DNA from: DASSFG01 sp035547915
Lineage (GTDB): Bacteria; Planctomycetota; Planctomycetia; Pirellulales; JAICIG01
DNA length: 64,000 nucleotides
Reading direction: 5' to 3'
NCBI GenBank assembly: GCA_035547915.1
Contig: DASZTS010000090.1
Coordinates: 1 to 64,000 of the forward strand
Notes under the pieces: model-generated
Database searches by the model: none
What the model was told of the DNA's origin: nothing
Seen by the model: only the letters and a program-made list of their open reading frames with translations
Translations under genes and position numbers: made by a program
Part shown: in pieces, positions 17,681 to 26,000 of the stretch
Layout of the letters: each line of letters opens with the position of its first letter
How positions within the stretch are numbered: the first letter of the stretch is position 1

Positions 17681-18901
17681 TCAGAGGCCTGTATCGTTCG
17701 ACGCTGCGAAAACGGTTGAACCGAAACTTGGCGGGATATCGCGGTCGTCCGCAGGGCGGACACGTGAATGGCGGCGGACGCGATGAACGGCGAAGATCGA
17801 TAGCCAAAGAACCAGCCCGACGATCGCCGGCCATAGATTGGGCGGCAGTGGTCCCTCGTAGAGTCGTCGCCGTGGCCGCAGAGTCGCCGCATCCCAGAGT
17901 TCGATGACGTCGGGTGTGGCCGCAATCAATGTATCGCCGCGCAGCCCGGCGGCGAAACGGACCATGGGGCCGCGGTCGTCGATTGAATGCCATTCCCCGG
18001 TCGTCGAGTCCAAAACCTGGCGTCCCCAGAGGCTGTCGGTGAGGAGCAGGTGCCGGCTGTCGGGCAACCAATCGAGCGTGTAGCCGTCGATATCGCGCAG
18101 GGAGAATTCACCCGCGAGAGGGACACTCGTCGACATCCGTTCGACGTGCCCCGTCGAAAGTTCCCAACGCTCGACCCGTTGTCTGCTGTCCTGCGACCCC
18201 ATGGGCACCGCCCTGGCGGCGATCGCCCGGCCATCGGGCGACCAGGCCAAGGGACCATAACCCGTCGTCTCTTCGCCGCCGGCGATCAGCTCACGCTCCA
18301 GCCGCGCATCGGCGACGTCGTAGATCAGGATCTTGTCGGCGTCCGTACCCACGGCAAGCTTTTGGCCATCGGGCGAGAAAGCGGTGCCAAAGCCCGCGGG
18401 AAACTCGCGAGGCGGCTCCTCGCCGCGGGCCGAATAGAGCTCATACCCTTTGGGCCGGCCGACGAGAACGAGCAGGGAATCGTCCACCGGAGAGAACCAC
18501 AGCGCGCCCGCTCGCATCGGCAACGTGCGCTGCACCTTGTCCGCGGCGATGTCCCAGATCTGCACCGTGCCGCGCACCGGGACGGCCCCGAAGTCGCGCG
18601 GATCGGCGGGTGAGACGGCCGCGAGTCGCCCGTCGTGCGACAGCGCCAGGTTTCCGGCGTAGGTTCCCAGTGTATGAAGGGCCGCGATGGGCCGTTCCTT
18701 ATCGTTCCACACCAGCACCCGACCGTCTCCCAACAGCGCGGCGAACGTCGAGCCGTCGGCCGACGCCGCCAGGTCGACGACTTCGTCGGCCCAGAAGTGT
18801 TCTCGCCACGCATGCCGAAGTGGCGGCACGACGATCGCCAGCACGAGCGCGACGAACGTCACCCACAACAACAGACCGGCGAGCGTGAAACGGCGAGGCA
18901 T
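17681..18901 (-). CDS. WD40/beta-propeller protein with N- and C-terminal membrane helices
   Basis: A 406-aa protein. The N-terminus MPRRFTLAGLLLWVTFVALV is a membrane helix of the RRFxLxxLL module found in at least seven other loci in this window. Residues 40-350 form WD40-like repeats (LAASADGSTFAALLGDGRVLVWN, GTVQIWDIAADKVQRTL, FSPDGQKLAVGTDADKILIYD, WSPDGRAIAARAVP). A second helix near residues 360-377 (LWPAIVGLVLWLSIFAV) is followed by a basic tail. The propeller probably sits between two membrane spans. No enzymatic motif is visible. It heads a leftward pair with the degraded paralogue. Confidence 0.8.
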   Translation of the reverse strand: MPRRFTLAGLLLWVTFVALVLAIVVPPLRHAWREHFWADEVVDLAASADGSTFAALLGDGRVLVWNDKERPIAALHTLGTYAGNLALSHDGRLAAVSPADPRDFGAVPVRGTVQIWDIAADKVQRTLPMRAGALWFSPVDDSLLVLVGRPKGYELYSARGEEPPREFPAGFGTAFSPDGQKLAVGTDADKILIYDVADARLERELIAGGEETTGYGPLAWSPDGRAIAARAVPMGSQDSRQRVERWELSTGHVERMSTSVPLAGEFSLRDIDGYTLDWLPDSRHLLLTDSLWGRQVLDSTTGEWHSIDDRGPMVRFAAGLRGDTLIAATPDVIELWDAATLRPRRRLYEGPLPPNLWPAIVGLVLWLSIFAVHRVRRHSRVRPADDRDIPPSFGSTVFAASNDTGL

Positions 18902-18973
18902 CGAAGGGACGCGCGGCCAGGAGCGAAGAGCCGACTACCAAAATATAGCGTGGCTGCCTTGGGAAACCTAAGC

Positions 18974-19081
18974 CTAAGAGCGGCTGACAAAACCGGGAAG
19001 CCGGAGCGCCCGTGGGCGAAAAATCGGCTGTGAAACGCCGATTTTTGTGGAGCGAGATCCTGTTTTGTCGGTTGCTCTAAA
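18974..19081. repeat. Interspersed hairpin element with imperfect terminal inverted repeats, copy 1
   Basis: A 108-bp unit. Its left end contains AGAGCGGCTGACAAAAC and its right end, reverse-complemented, AGAGCAACCGACAAAAC; 17 of 23 positions match over the full ends. A perfect 10-bp hairpin lies in the middle (19019-19046). The right end (TTTGTCGGTTGC followed by CTAAAAT) recurs at 45901-45925, at 45801-45830 and, as a single end, at 38651-38685. The form is that of a MITE or REP-like element rather than a gene. Confidence 0.6.
19019..19046. terminator. Bidirectional terminator-like hairpin
   Basis: AAAAATCGGC (19019-19028) and GCCGATTTTT (19037-19046) are perfect complements around an 8-base loop. 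Each strand ends in a run of five U, so it can terminate transcription both ways. It is almost identical to the hairpin at 45864-45891. Confidence 0.7.
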
Positions 19082-19122
19082 ATCGACGTCGTATTTCAGG
19101 ACCTCTGCGGGGGCATTCGACG

Positions 19123-19398
19123 GTGATCATCTACAACGACAATGTCATCTTCGCGGCGCTCATTGGCGCCGTCTGCGGAGGAGGCGTCTACTCACTGTTT
19201 CGCAACGGCGGTGGGGCAGCCCTCGCGGGCTGTTCGGGCATGATGGCTTTCGACCTCGTGATGCGCATTCGGAATCAGACCGAGGATGCGCGGCTGATCG
19301 CGCCCGACGCCGGCGGCCATATCTGGTTCATACCCGTTTGGACCTGGGCGCTGGTCGGTGGCCTGATCGGCGGTTCGATGTGGATGGGATGGCTCTAG
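19123..19398 (+). CDS. Small hypothetical membrane protein
   Basis: A 91-aa protein from a GTG start (MIIYNDNVIFAALIGAVCGGGVYSLF in two pieces). Two hydrophobic Gly-rich segments flank a short charged loop (RIRNQTEDARL), suggesting a helical hairpin in the membrane. Nothing indicates a function. It begins about 40 bases after the hairpin element, whose CTAAAAT end could serve as part of its promoter. Confidence 0.55.
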   Translation: MIIYNDNVIFAALIGAVCGGGVYSLFRNGGGAALAGCSGMMAFDLVMRIRNQTEDARLIAPDAGGHIWFIPVWTWALVGGLIGGSMWMGWL

Positions 19399-19454
19399 CA
19401 CCCTGGGCCATCGACCGCGGTATCGCCTCGCGCCAGAACTCAGGGCCGTGCATG

Positions 19455-19703
19455 TCACTTTTGCCATCGAAGCCGTTGAAGTGAACGAACGATGAAAGTC
19501 AAGGCCGGCTTTAGTGCCCGAAGAAGCAACCATCCGAACGAGCATGCGGCGGCCAATTCGGCGGCTATTAGAACAGCCACGAACGCCCTTGCCGGAGTGT
19601 TGGCGGTGCCGTGAAGCGATTGGTACTCCACGAGGCAGAGCAGCGCGATAGCAGCGGTCGCCAGCAGCAACGCCCGTAAGCTGAACTGAAACCGTCGGGC
19701 CAT
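19455..19703 (-). CDS. Small membrane protein of the RRFQFSLR family
   Basis: An 82-aa protein starting MARRFQFSLRALLLATAAIA, with two hydrophobic segments (residues 9-25 and 38-61) and a basic C-terminus. The N-terminal module recurs at 17681, 38194, 55839, 56048 and 56230 in this window. It is a common planctomycete motif with no known function. The gene converges with 19123-19398. Confidence 0.7.
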   Translation of the reverse strand: MARRFQFSLRALLLATAAIALLCLVEYQSLHGTANTPARAFVAVLIAAELAAACSFGWLLLRALKPALTFIVRSLQRLRWQK

Positions 19704-19860
19704 CGGGTTAGTTTAACTCACCGTCACCCGGTTTTCCCTGGCGATGGGGCAAACGGCATCACTAGCGGCTGTTCCTGTGCCTGATTTTCGAGTGGTCGGC
19801 CGGCGACGAACGGACCCACGCGAGGGCGAGCAGACCGGGCCGCCAAATAGAACTAAACTC

Positions 19861-20361
19861 TCACGGCTTGATGGCGCCGTCTTTGAACCGCTCGTCGGAG
19901 ATCGGAGTATCGGGCGGCAGCGGAATGCGGTTCAGGTCGATGATATCGCCGTCGACAATCAACTCGATGTAGATGGTTCGCTCCGCATTCTGGCGAGCGT
20001 CCTTGGCGTCCTCGACCGGCGCTTCTCCGGCGGGCGGAGTGTGGATGCATACGCCCGCCTTCGATCCGTCGCCCAGCCAGAAGCTCGTTCCGCGTCTCAG
20101 CACGATTTGCGCCCCCTTGGTCTTGACCTTCAAGAGGTGCGGCCAGGCGGCCTCGAACGCTTCACGCTCGGCGAAGGGGATGGCGTAGTGCCTGCAAAGC
20201 CGCGTCGGCCCCACCAGGGTCCGCGATTGTTCTCGTAACCCCTCCAATTCCTTGGGCCAACTCGTCGGCCAACTTCCTTTATTGTCCACTGTGTAAAGCG
20301 CATAGAGCGTACACGGCGACAGCGAAACGATCGCGGCCACGACGGCGATTGCCCGATTCAT
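19861..20361 (-). CDS. Small exported hypothetical protein
   Basis: A 166-aa protein with a signal-type N-terminus (MNRAIAVVAAIVSLSPCTLYA), then DNKGSWPTSWPKELEGLREQ and a conserved-looking core with HYAIPFAEREAFEAAWPHLLKVK. The C-terminal half is a beta-rich region (TIYIELIVDGDIIDLNRIPLP). The start at 20361 is chosen over a longer frame because CGGAGGA lies 6-8 bases upstream and it begins the signal peptide. No function can be assigned. It diverges from the GntR regulator with 160 bases between. Confidence 0.75.
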   Translation of the reverse strand: MNRAIAVVAAIVSLSPCTLYALYTVDNKGSWPTSWPKELEGLREQSRTLVGPTRLCRHYAIPFAEREAFEAAWPHLLKVKTKGAQIVLRRGTSFWLGDGSKAGVCIHTPPAGEAPVEDAKDARQNAERTIYIELIVDGDIIDLNRIPLPPDTPISDERFKDGAIKP

Positions 20362-20445
20362 GATAAGTCCTCCGAAGCGATTGCGATCACATACCCTCCG
20401 ATTGAGACGCACGACCGGCAGAAATAGTTTCGTGAAATCAGCCGC

Positions 20446-20474
20446 TTGACATCCGCCGCACACTGTTATATATC
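20446..20474 (+). promoter_or_regulatory. Promoter of the GntR/ABC operon
   Basis: TTGACA (20446-20451) followed after 17 bases by TATATC (20469-20474), inside the run TGTTATATATCTGT. The expected start site is near 20481, about 40 bases before the GTG of the regulator. YtrA-type GntR proteins usually repress their own operon by binding near such sites, so an operator is likely here, but no convincing dyad was seen. Confidence 0.6.
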
Positions 20475-20521
20475 TGTAGTCACTTCGCATATCCTTCGTT
20501 TCGAACTTCGGCGGACCGGCC

Positions 20522-20926
20522 GTGTTCATTCGCATCGAAAAGGGTTCCAGTGTCCCGATCTCGCGGCAGATCGCGGACCAGATTACCGCGCTCTGCCTGG
20601 CGGGTACGCTCAAGCCCAACGATCAGCTCCCGTCCGTGCGTCAATTGGCGCGCGAGCTGGCCGTGAATCAGAACACCGTCCTGCGCGTCTACGAGCGGCT
20701 GGCCGGCGAGGGTTTCCTCGACATGCGACACGGCGAGGGGACGTTCGTCGCCTCGCGGCCACCCAAGTGGCGATTGCAGAACCAGCAACGGCGGTTTGCG
20801 GAAGAGTTTCAGGAGCTGGCGCGACGCGGCCTGCAACTCGGACTCGAGGGCGAAGAGTTGCACGAGTTGGTCACGCGGGCGATTACACGGGCAAACGAAG
20901 CCGCCGTCGCGGCCGGCGAAGAGTGA
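20522..20926 (+). CDS. GntR-family transcriptional regulator, YtrA subfamily
   Basis: A 134-aa regulator. It has the GntR winged helix at residues 8-75 (PISRQIADQITALCLAGTLKPNDQLPSVRQLARELAVNQNTVLRVYERLAGEGFLDMRHGEGTFVA read in parts) and only a short helical C-terminus instead of a large effector domain, which is the YtrA form. Such regulators control adjacent ABC transporters and often respond to cell-envelope stress. It starts with GTG and ends 17 bases before the ATPase gene, so the three genes 20522-23419 look like one operon. Confidence 0.92.
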   Translation: MFIRIEKGSSVPISRQIADQITALCLAGTLKPNDQLPSVRQLARELAVNQNTVLRVYERLAGEGFLDMRHGEGTFVASRPPKWRLQNQQRRFAEEFQELARRGLQLGLEGEELHELVTRAITRANEAAVAAGEE

Positions 20927-20943
20927 TTTCCAGGGAGCGATCC

Positions 20944-21861
20944 ATGACACAGCCTGCCATCGTTCTGAACTCCGTCACCAAGCGCTTCGGGCAACACGAG
21001 GTGCTCCGCGATGTGTCGCTGGAGGTGATGCCCGGGCAGACGTTCGCCTTCCTCGGCCGCAACGGGGCCGGCAAGACGACGACCATTCGCATGCTTATGT
21101 CGCTGCTCGAGCCCGACGACGGTCTGGTTCGCGTGCTCGGGTTGAACCCGGCGAAGAACGAGATCGAAGTCAGGCAGCGGATCGGTTACCTGGCCGAAGA
21201 CCAGAGCATGTTCGGCTGGATGACGGTCGAGGAACTGATCCGCTTCGCCGCGCCGTTTTATCCGACGTGGGATCATGCTCTGGCGGGCCGCTACGCACGG
21301 CAATTCGATCTGCCGCTGCGCACCAAGATCAAACGGCTCTCGAAGGGACAGAACGTGCGGCTCGGATTGTTGTTGGCGCTGGCGCACCGGCCCGAGCTGG
21401 TGATCCTCGACGATCCGGCGCTCGGCCTCGACCCCATCATGCGGAAGGAGTTCAACCGCGACCTGGTCACTCATTTGCAGGGCGAGGGGCGGACCGTCTT
21501 CTACAGCTCGCATCTGTTGTACGAGGTCGAGCCCGTGGCCGACGCGGTGGCGATCTTGGACCACGGCGTGATCGTCAAGCAGGCCACGACCGAATGCTTG
21601 CGAGCCGACGTCAAGCGGATCGTACTCGCGTCGAGTGCCTTTCATGAACACCGCTCGTCGTTGTCGGTGCTCGACACACAGCGCCACGGAGACGAGACGG
21701 CGGTGGTGGTCGACAACGCACCGGCCGCCCACGCGGCGCTGGAATCGGCCGGCGAGCCACATCGTCTGATTGACCTGAATCTCGACGAGATCTTCGAGGC
21801 CTATGTCGCCGGCCAACTCGGTGCCGAGTCGCCCCCGCTGGCTGCCGAATTGCCGACCTAG
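20944..21861 (+). CDS. ABC transporter ATP-binding protein
   Basis: A 305-aa ATPase of the YtrB-like exporter group. Walker A is GRNGAGKTT (38-46), the signature is LSKGQ (132-136) instead of LSGGQ, and Walker B is LVILDDPALGLDP, in which Asp157 takes the place of the usual catalytic Glu. The H-loop is in VFYSSHLLYEVEPVAD. The C-terminal 70 residues form an accessory domain. The ATG at 20944 follows a GGGAG site. With the permease downstream it would form an exporter whose substrate is unknown; antibiotic, peptide or lipid export is typical of the group. Confidence 0.92.
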   Translation: MTQPAIVLNSVTKRFGQHEVLRDVSLEVMPGQTFAFLGRNGAGKTTTIRMLMSLLEPDDGLVRVLGLNPAKNEIEVRQRIGYLAEDQSMFGWMTVEELIRFAAPFYPTWDHALAGRYARQFDLPLRTKIKRLSKGQNVRLGLLLALAHRPELVILDDPALGLDPIMRKEFNRDLVTHLQGEGRTVFYSSHLLYEVEPVADAVAILDHGVIVKQATTECLRADVKRIVLASSAFHEHRSSLSVLDTQRHGDETAVVVDNAPAAHAALESAGEPHRLIDLNLDEIFEAYVAGQLGAESPPLAAELPT

Positions 21862-21889
21862 GACAGACGTCTTAAACAGGAGCGAACCC

Positions 21890-23419
21890 ATGAGCGGTAT
21901 CTGGCGACAACTCATTTGGAAGGAATGGCGCGAGCAATTCTGGAAGATGATCGCTCTGGCCGCGATCCTGATCACGGTGGATGGATATCTGTTCTTCGGC
22001 GACACACGCGCCGGGCTCGACCAGCTCGGTTTCGGTTTGCTGGCAGGCGTGCCCGGCGCCTTCTTCGTCGCCTTGGGCGTGGCGGCGAGCGAGCGCACCG
22101 CGCGGTCGCTCGACTTCGTGCGATCGTTTCCGCTGGCCCGCTGGAAGTGGGCGGTGGTCCGCCTGGCAATGGGCGCGGTCGCATCGCTGGTACCGATCGT
22201 TGCCGCCGCGACCGTCATACTTTTGCTTTCGTGGAGCATGCGGTCGGCCGGGAACGTCCCTCGCTACTTGCGCGACGTGGGTCTCTCCGCCCTAGGTTGT
22301 GTGGTCGTATACGCTTGGACGGCCGCGGCGGGAGTTCGCCGCTCGAGCGAGCTGCGCGCGGGTCTCGCGGCCATCTGTTTCTTCATCGGCTGGATTGTGC
22401 TGTTGGCGCTGGCGGCCAATCTCTCTTCGGCGGAATCGCCTCGCATGCTGAATCTCGTCTGGGTATTCGGCCCCGGCGGGTTGACCTTGTTTCCCGACCG
22501 GAACTATCCAGCGGCCGTAAATCCGTTTTCGGAGTTTGAGGTATTGTCCGCGCAGGCCGCCAGTCTGCTCGTCGCCGCGTGGTGGTTCACGCGTTGTTAC
22601 GCACGGCTGACCACGGCTGACAACCGATCGCCGACCGCGGTCGAAAGCACCGTGCCGGCGCAGTTGCGGCCGCCACGTTCGTCACCGTTCGCCGCGATGA
22701 TCTGGAAGGAGTATCGAGAGGCGTTGCCGATGTGCGCGGCCGGCCTGGCGATCGTCGCCGCCCTCGTGCTGCCGTTCATGATCAACATCGGCGGACCGGG
22801 ATACGATCGGGCTTTGGATTTCGTGGCGAGTTTCATCGTCTTCATCGGTACGATGATGGCGTTGGTGCTCGGCGTGGGCGGTCACGCGGCCGACCTCGAC
22901 ACCGATGTCTGGCATTTCTGGCAATCGCGGCCGATCCGTACCACAGGTTGGTTCTGGATCAAGTATTTCACCGGCGCGGTGGTGCTCGTCGTCGCCTTCG
23001 ACGGGGCTTTGGCGGTCATCGACCTGCTCGCCGGTGGCCGGAACTTCCTGCTGCGAGATGGCAAGATGTGGCTCGGTCCGATCGTCCATCTTTTCGCCTA
23101 CAGCACGGCGGTCTGGATGGTGTGCCAGCTCCGGCAGCCGATCTATGCGGGCATCCTCGGGCTGGCCCTCGTCGGCGCCGTGCTCGTCTTGGGCGAATAC
23201 CCCGCCGACCGACCGCTGGTGCCGTGGCTCAGCCTTTCCAACGTGAGCCATCCGCGGTTCGACCCCTCACTTCCCGACTTGTTCCGCTGGGTCGCCGCAA
23301 CCTACGTCCCCTTCGCGTTGCCCATGCTGGCGCTCTCGGCCATTTGTGCGGTGTTGGGTTGGTTAGCCGTGACGCGGAGTAATCCCTGGTCATGCATCAC
23401 GGGCGCAGCGCGAGGCTGA
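21890..23419 (+). CDS. ABC transporter permease, ABC-2-like
   Basis: A 509-aa membrane protein with about twelve hydrophobic segments in two halves. Each half begins with a similar amphipathic stretch (LIWKEWREQFWKMIALAAIL near residue 7, and MIWKEYREALPMCAAGLAIV near residue 270). The repeated WKEWRE/WKEYRE start is typical of ABC-2-type permeases in YtrC/GldF-like systems. AGGAG at 21878-21882 sets the start at 21890, 28 bases after the ATPase gene. It is the membrane partner of the ATPase at 20944. Confidence 0.88.
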   Translation: MSGIWRQLIWKEWREQFWKMIALAAILITVDGYLFFGDTRAGLDQLGFGLLAGVPGAFFVALGVAASERTARSLDFVRSFPLARWKWAVVRLAMGAVASLVPIVAAATVILLLSWSMRSAGNVPRYLRDVGLSALGCVVVYAWTAAAGVRRSSELRAGLAAICFFIGWIVLLALAANLSSAESPRMLNLVWVFGPGGLTLFPDRNYPAAVNPFSEFEVLSAQAASLLVAAWWFTRCYARLTTADNRSPTAVESTVPAQLRPPRSSPFAAMIWKEYREALPMCAAGLAIVAALVLPFMINIGGPGYDRALDFVASFIVFIGTMMALVLGVGGHAADLDTDVWHFWQSRPIRTTGWFWIKYFTGAVVLVVAFDGALAVIDLLAGGRNFLLRDGKMWLGPIVHLFAYSTAVWMVCQLRQPIYAGILGLALVGAVLVLGEYPADRPLVPWLSLSNVSHPRFDPSLPDLFRWVAATYVPFALPMLALSAICAVLGWLAVTRSNPWSCITGAARG

Positions 23420-23483
23420 AGCCTGACTTCGGACTCGTCGCGATCGGGCGGCGCGCGTCTTGCCGACGATCCGTCTCTCTGGA

Positions 23484-23696
23484 TCAGACCCGTTGCAGGG
23501 CCTCGATGGTGTCGATGTGGACCAGCGAGCAGTGGACGATACGATCCGCTTCGGGATAGGCGATGGCTATCCGCGTCTTGGCGATCGCGACGTTCTCCGG
23601 GTGACGGATCTGATGCGCTTCGCCGTTCGACAAGCGCAATTCGAACGGCTCGAAAGGCTCCCGATGCAGCCATTCCTTGAGCGTTTCCATGTTCAT
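23484..23696 (-). CDS. Small conserved planctomycete protein
   Basis: A 70-aa protein: METLKEWLHREPFEPFELRL, SNGEAHQIRHPENVAIAKTR and a C-terminal VHIDTIEAL. The pattern FxPFxLxLxNGxxxxIxHPE is one I recognise from short planctomycete proteins of unknown function. The ATG at 23696 has GAGGAG about 9 bases upstream; a TTG two codons earlier is less well spaced. It converges with the ABC permease gene. Confidence 0.7.
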   Translation of the reverse strand: MNMETLKEWLHREPFEPFELRLSNGEAHQIRHPENVAIAKTRIAIAYPEADRIVHCSLVHIDTIEALQRV

Positions 23697-23825
23697 CGCC
23701 AAGCATCTCCTCTCAGGTTCGGCCGCGATCGAATCGCCACGCTGAAAAACAACACCACCGAAGTCTCGGCATCGGCCTGACCAATCCGATTCTACGATGC
23801 CGGAAACGGCAAGACCACGTCCCTG

Positions 23826-26000
23826 TCACCGCGACGTTACCTGCTCTGGGAGGATGCGCAGATTGCGGACGGTCAATAAGGCGTAGAAGAAGCGTTTCTG
23901 CTCGTAGGTGGGGATGCAGCCGATGAGCAGCGACTGACCGTCCAAAACGTCGGAGGAGACGGCGATGCGGCAGCGTTTGACACGCGGGATCTGGATCGTA
24001 TGCGGCGCGCCGTGCAATAGCGTCGAGACGGCGCCGACGTCGCGGATCTCGCTCAATTCGACGCGCGTTTCGAGTCGCACGCTCGCGGCATCGGGGCTCT
24101 GGATGATGCGCGTGACGAGTTTGATCCCCTCGTCGATGACTGCGATCTTGGGCTCGGGCACACCACCATCGCCCTCGCGAATGCCGACCACGAACGGACT
24201 CTGTGTGCGGTCGAGAATCGTCGCCTGCTGCCCGTTGAAGAGTGTCACCTTCGGCGCCTGGAGAATGTGTGCCTGCGGATCGACTTGGGCTGCCCGAACC
24301 AGAGCGGCCGTCTGCCCGGGGTCGAGGTTGGCCACGGTGACCGGCAAATAATCCTCGACGGCCGCCGTGGCCCTGACCACCGGCGTGCCCTCGGCGACTC
24401 CGACGGGCAGCACCTGTTCGTCATCGGCCGAAAAGGCTTCCAAATATCGCCACGAGATGCCGATGGCCGAAGCGATATCGCGGTCGCCGCTGATGAATCG
24501 CGTCTCGACCGAGGTTTGCCCCAGGCCACTCTGCCCCCAGGCGATCAGATTCGCGGCGATCTCATCCTGCGCGCGGGCCGAAGCCTTCACGGTCAACGTG
24601 AATCCATCGAGCGCGACGCGTTCTCCCGCCCATGCGCCGTCGATCCCATCGGCCGCGAGCACTTGTGCACATCCCTCCGACCAGGCCACGGTATAGAGCA
24701 ACATGCTCCTCAGCGACAACGCCGCGACATCCGCCGAGTCTTCATCGGCAGCGATCCGCAGCAACGCCCCTTCGGCGTCGTAGACGCGCGTCACGAGCGG
24801 TGCGTGATCCGTCTCGGGGGCCGTCGGGTTCCAGCTCAGGCCGGCATGGGGCAGCCAATCGAACGATGGCTCCGGTACAGGATCGGACGTGCCGGCGTCG
24901 GTCAACCCGCATACGCCGACGAACGCGATCGACGCGGCAACGATCATCGTGTGCCAATGGCCGCGTCGCGCGGTGGCCGTTCGCAACGCACTGAGCCGAT
25001 TGCGGACCGCGCGCTTGCGGAAGAAGGCCGACAAGAACCCGAGCAACGAAACCGCGGCGAAGACGCGCCACGAGGGTGCGTGGTTCTGCCGATTCGCGAG
25101 CGCCAACAACAGCTCGCCGTAGCTGCGTGCCGGGTGGCCTTCCATCCGTCGCAATGCAAAGGCATCGCAAGCCTGCTCACGCAGGGCGTGAAACCGCGCA
25201 GCGGCCAACCAATAGATCGGATTCCACCAATGGACCGCGCGGACGACGAGCAACAGCCAGTTGGCCGCGATGTGCCAACGACGCACGTGAGCCAACTCGT
25301 GGAGCATGATCATGCGTAGCTGCTCGTCGTCGAGCAGGGTGATGTGCGCCGGTACCAACAGCGTGGGGCGAAACACGCCCGTGACGGCCGGCTGATCGAC
25401 GCCGTCGAACAACACGATCGGGATCTTCTTGCGGACTCCGGCCCTTTCCCGGCAAGTATCCCATAGCGCGATCAACCGCCGATCATCGCTCGGGTCGAGT
25501 CGCTTCAAGCGTCGGGAAAACCGCTGCTGCGCGATCGTGGTTCCCCCGAGAATCGCCGCGAACCCCGCGAACCAGACCCAGGGCAGGCTGTCCAATAGGC
25601 GATGTATGACCAGCGCAACGTCGTCGGCCGTTACCGGTTGCGGCGCACCGTAATCGGGCGCCGTGGCGATCACCGCATTCGACCGCGTCTGTTGTACGTC
25701 GGCATAGCCGGCGTTCGCTCGGGAGACGGCGACGTCCGATTCGCCCCATTCCTGGATCGCGGACAAGAGATTTTGCACGCTCAATGGGCTGGAGGGTGCG
25801 ATCGGCAGGAGTAATCGCACCAGCACGATGCCCCACAACAGGCCCATCTGGCGGGCCGATAGCCACCGCCGCAGCACGACATTGACGGCGAGCACTCCCG
25901 GCACCAACAGGGCTGCCCAGGCGGCGGCGAAGACAGCCAGTTCGAACACACCGGGTAACAGATCGAAGCAGCAGGTAACGAGCGCGGCGACTCCGTTCAT
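23826..26000 (-). CDS. M56 (BlaR1/MecR1-type) membrane metallopeptidase with secretin-like C-terminus
   Basis: A 724-aa protein. Membrane helices lie near residues 17-45, 52-67, 138-156, 246-265, 312-327 and 350-366. The zinc-protease motif is HELAH at 234-238, with a probable third ligand in REQACDAFAL near residue 275, as in BlaR1/MecR1. The C-terminal part (about 385-724) is not a penicillin-binding sensor. It reads as a secretin-type domain: HILQAPKVTLFNGQQATI, IAVIDEGIKLVTRII, VRLETRVELSEI and RCRIAVSSDVLDGQSLLIG. The start is set by the ATGA overlap with the blaI-like gene. By family precedent, a signal outside triggers the protease, which inactivates the repressor. Confidence 0.88.
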   Translation of the reverse strand: MNGVAALVTCCFDLLPGVFELAVFAAAWAALLVPGVLAVNVVLRRWLSARQMGLLWGIVLVRLLLPIAPSSPLSVQNLLSAIQEWGESDVAVSRANAGYADVQQTRSNAVIATAPDYGAPQPVTADDVALVIHRLLDSLPWVWFAGFAAILGGTTIAQQRFSRRLKRLDPSDDRRLIALWDTCRERAGVRKKIPIVLFDGVDQPAVTGVFRPTLLVPAHITLLDDEQLRMIMLHELAHVRRWHIAANWLLLVVRAVHWWNPIYWLAAARFHALREQACDAFALRRMEGHPARSYGELLLALANRQNHAPSWRVFAAVSLLGFLSAFFRKRAVRNRLSALRTATARRGHWHTMIVAASIAFVGVCGLTDAGTSDPVPEPSFDWLPHAGLSWNPTAPETDHAPLVTRVYDAEGALLRIAADEDSADVAALSLRSMLLYTVAWSEGCAQVLAADGIDGAWAGERVALDGFTLTVKASARAQDEIAANLIAWGQSGLGQTSVETRFISGDRDIASAIGISWRYLEAFSADDEQVLPVGVAEGTPVVRATAAVEDYLPVTVANLDPGQTAALVRAAQVDPQAHILQAPKVTLFNGQQATILDRTQSPFVVGIREGDGGVPEPKIAVIDEGIKLVTRIIQSPDAASVRLETRVELSEIRDVGAVSTLLHGAPHTIQIPRVKRCRIAVSSDVLDGQSLLIGCIPTYEQKRFFYALLTVRNLRILPEQVTSR

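Noticed and set aside
20809..22239. A 476-codon leftward frame opposite the ABC operon
   Set aside because: Antisense to the GntR, ATPase and permease genes that all have clear motifs and ribosome-binding sites.
24267..25319. A 350-codon rightward frame opposite the M56 protease gene
   Set aside because: Shadow of a gene with the HELAH motif and operon overlap; no domain in the frame itself.
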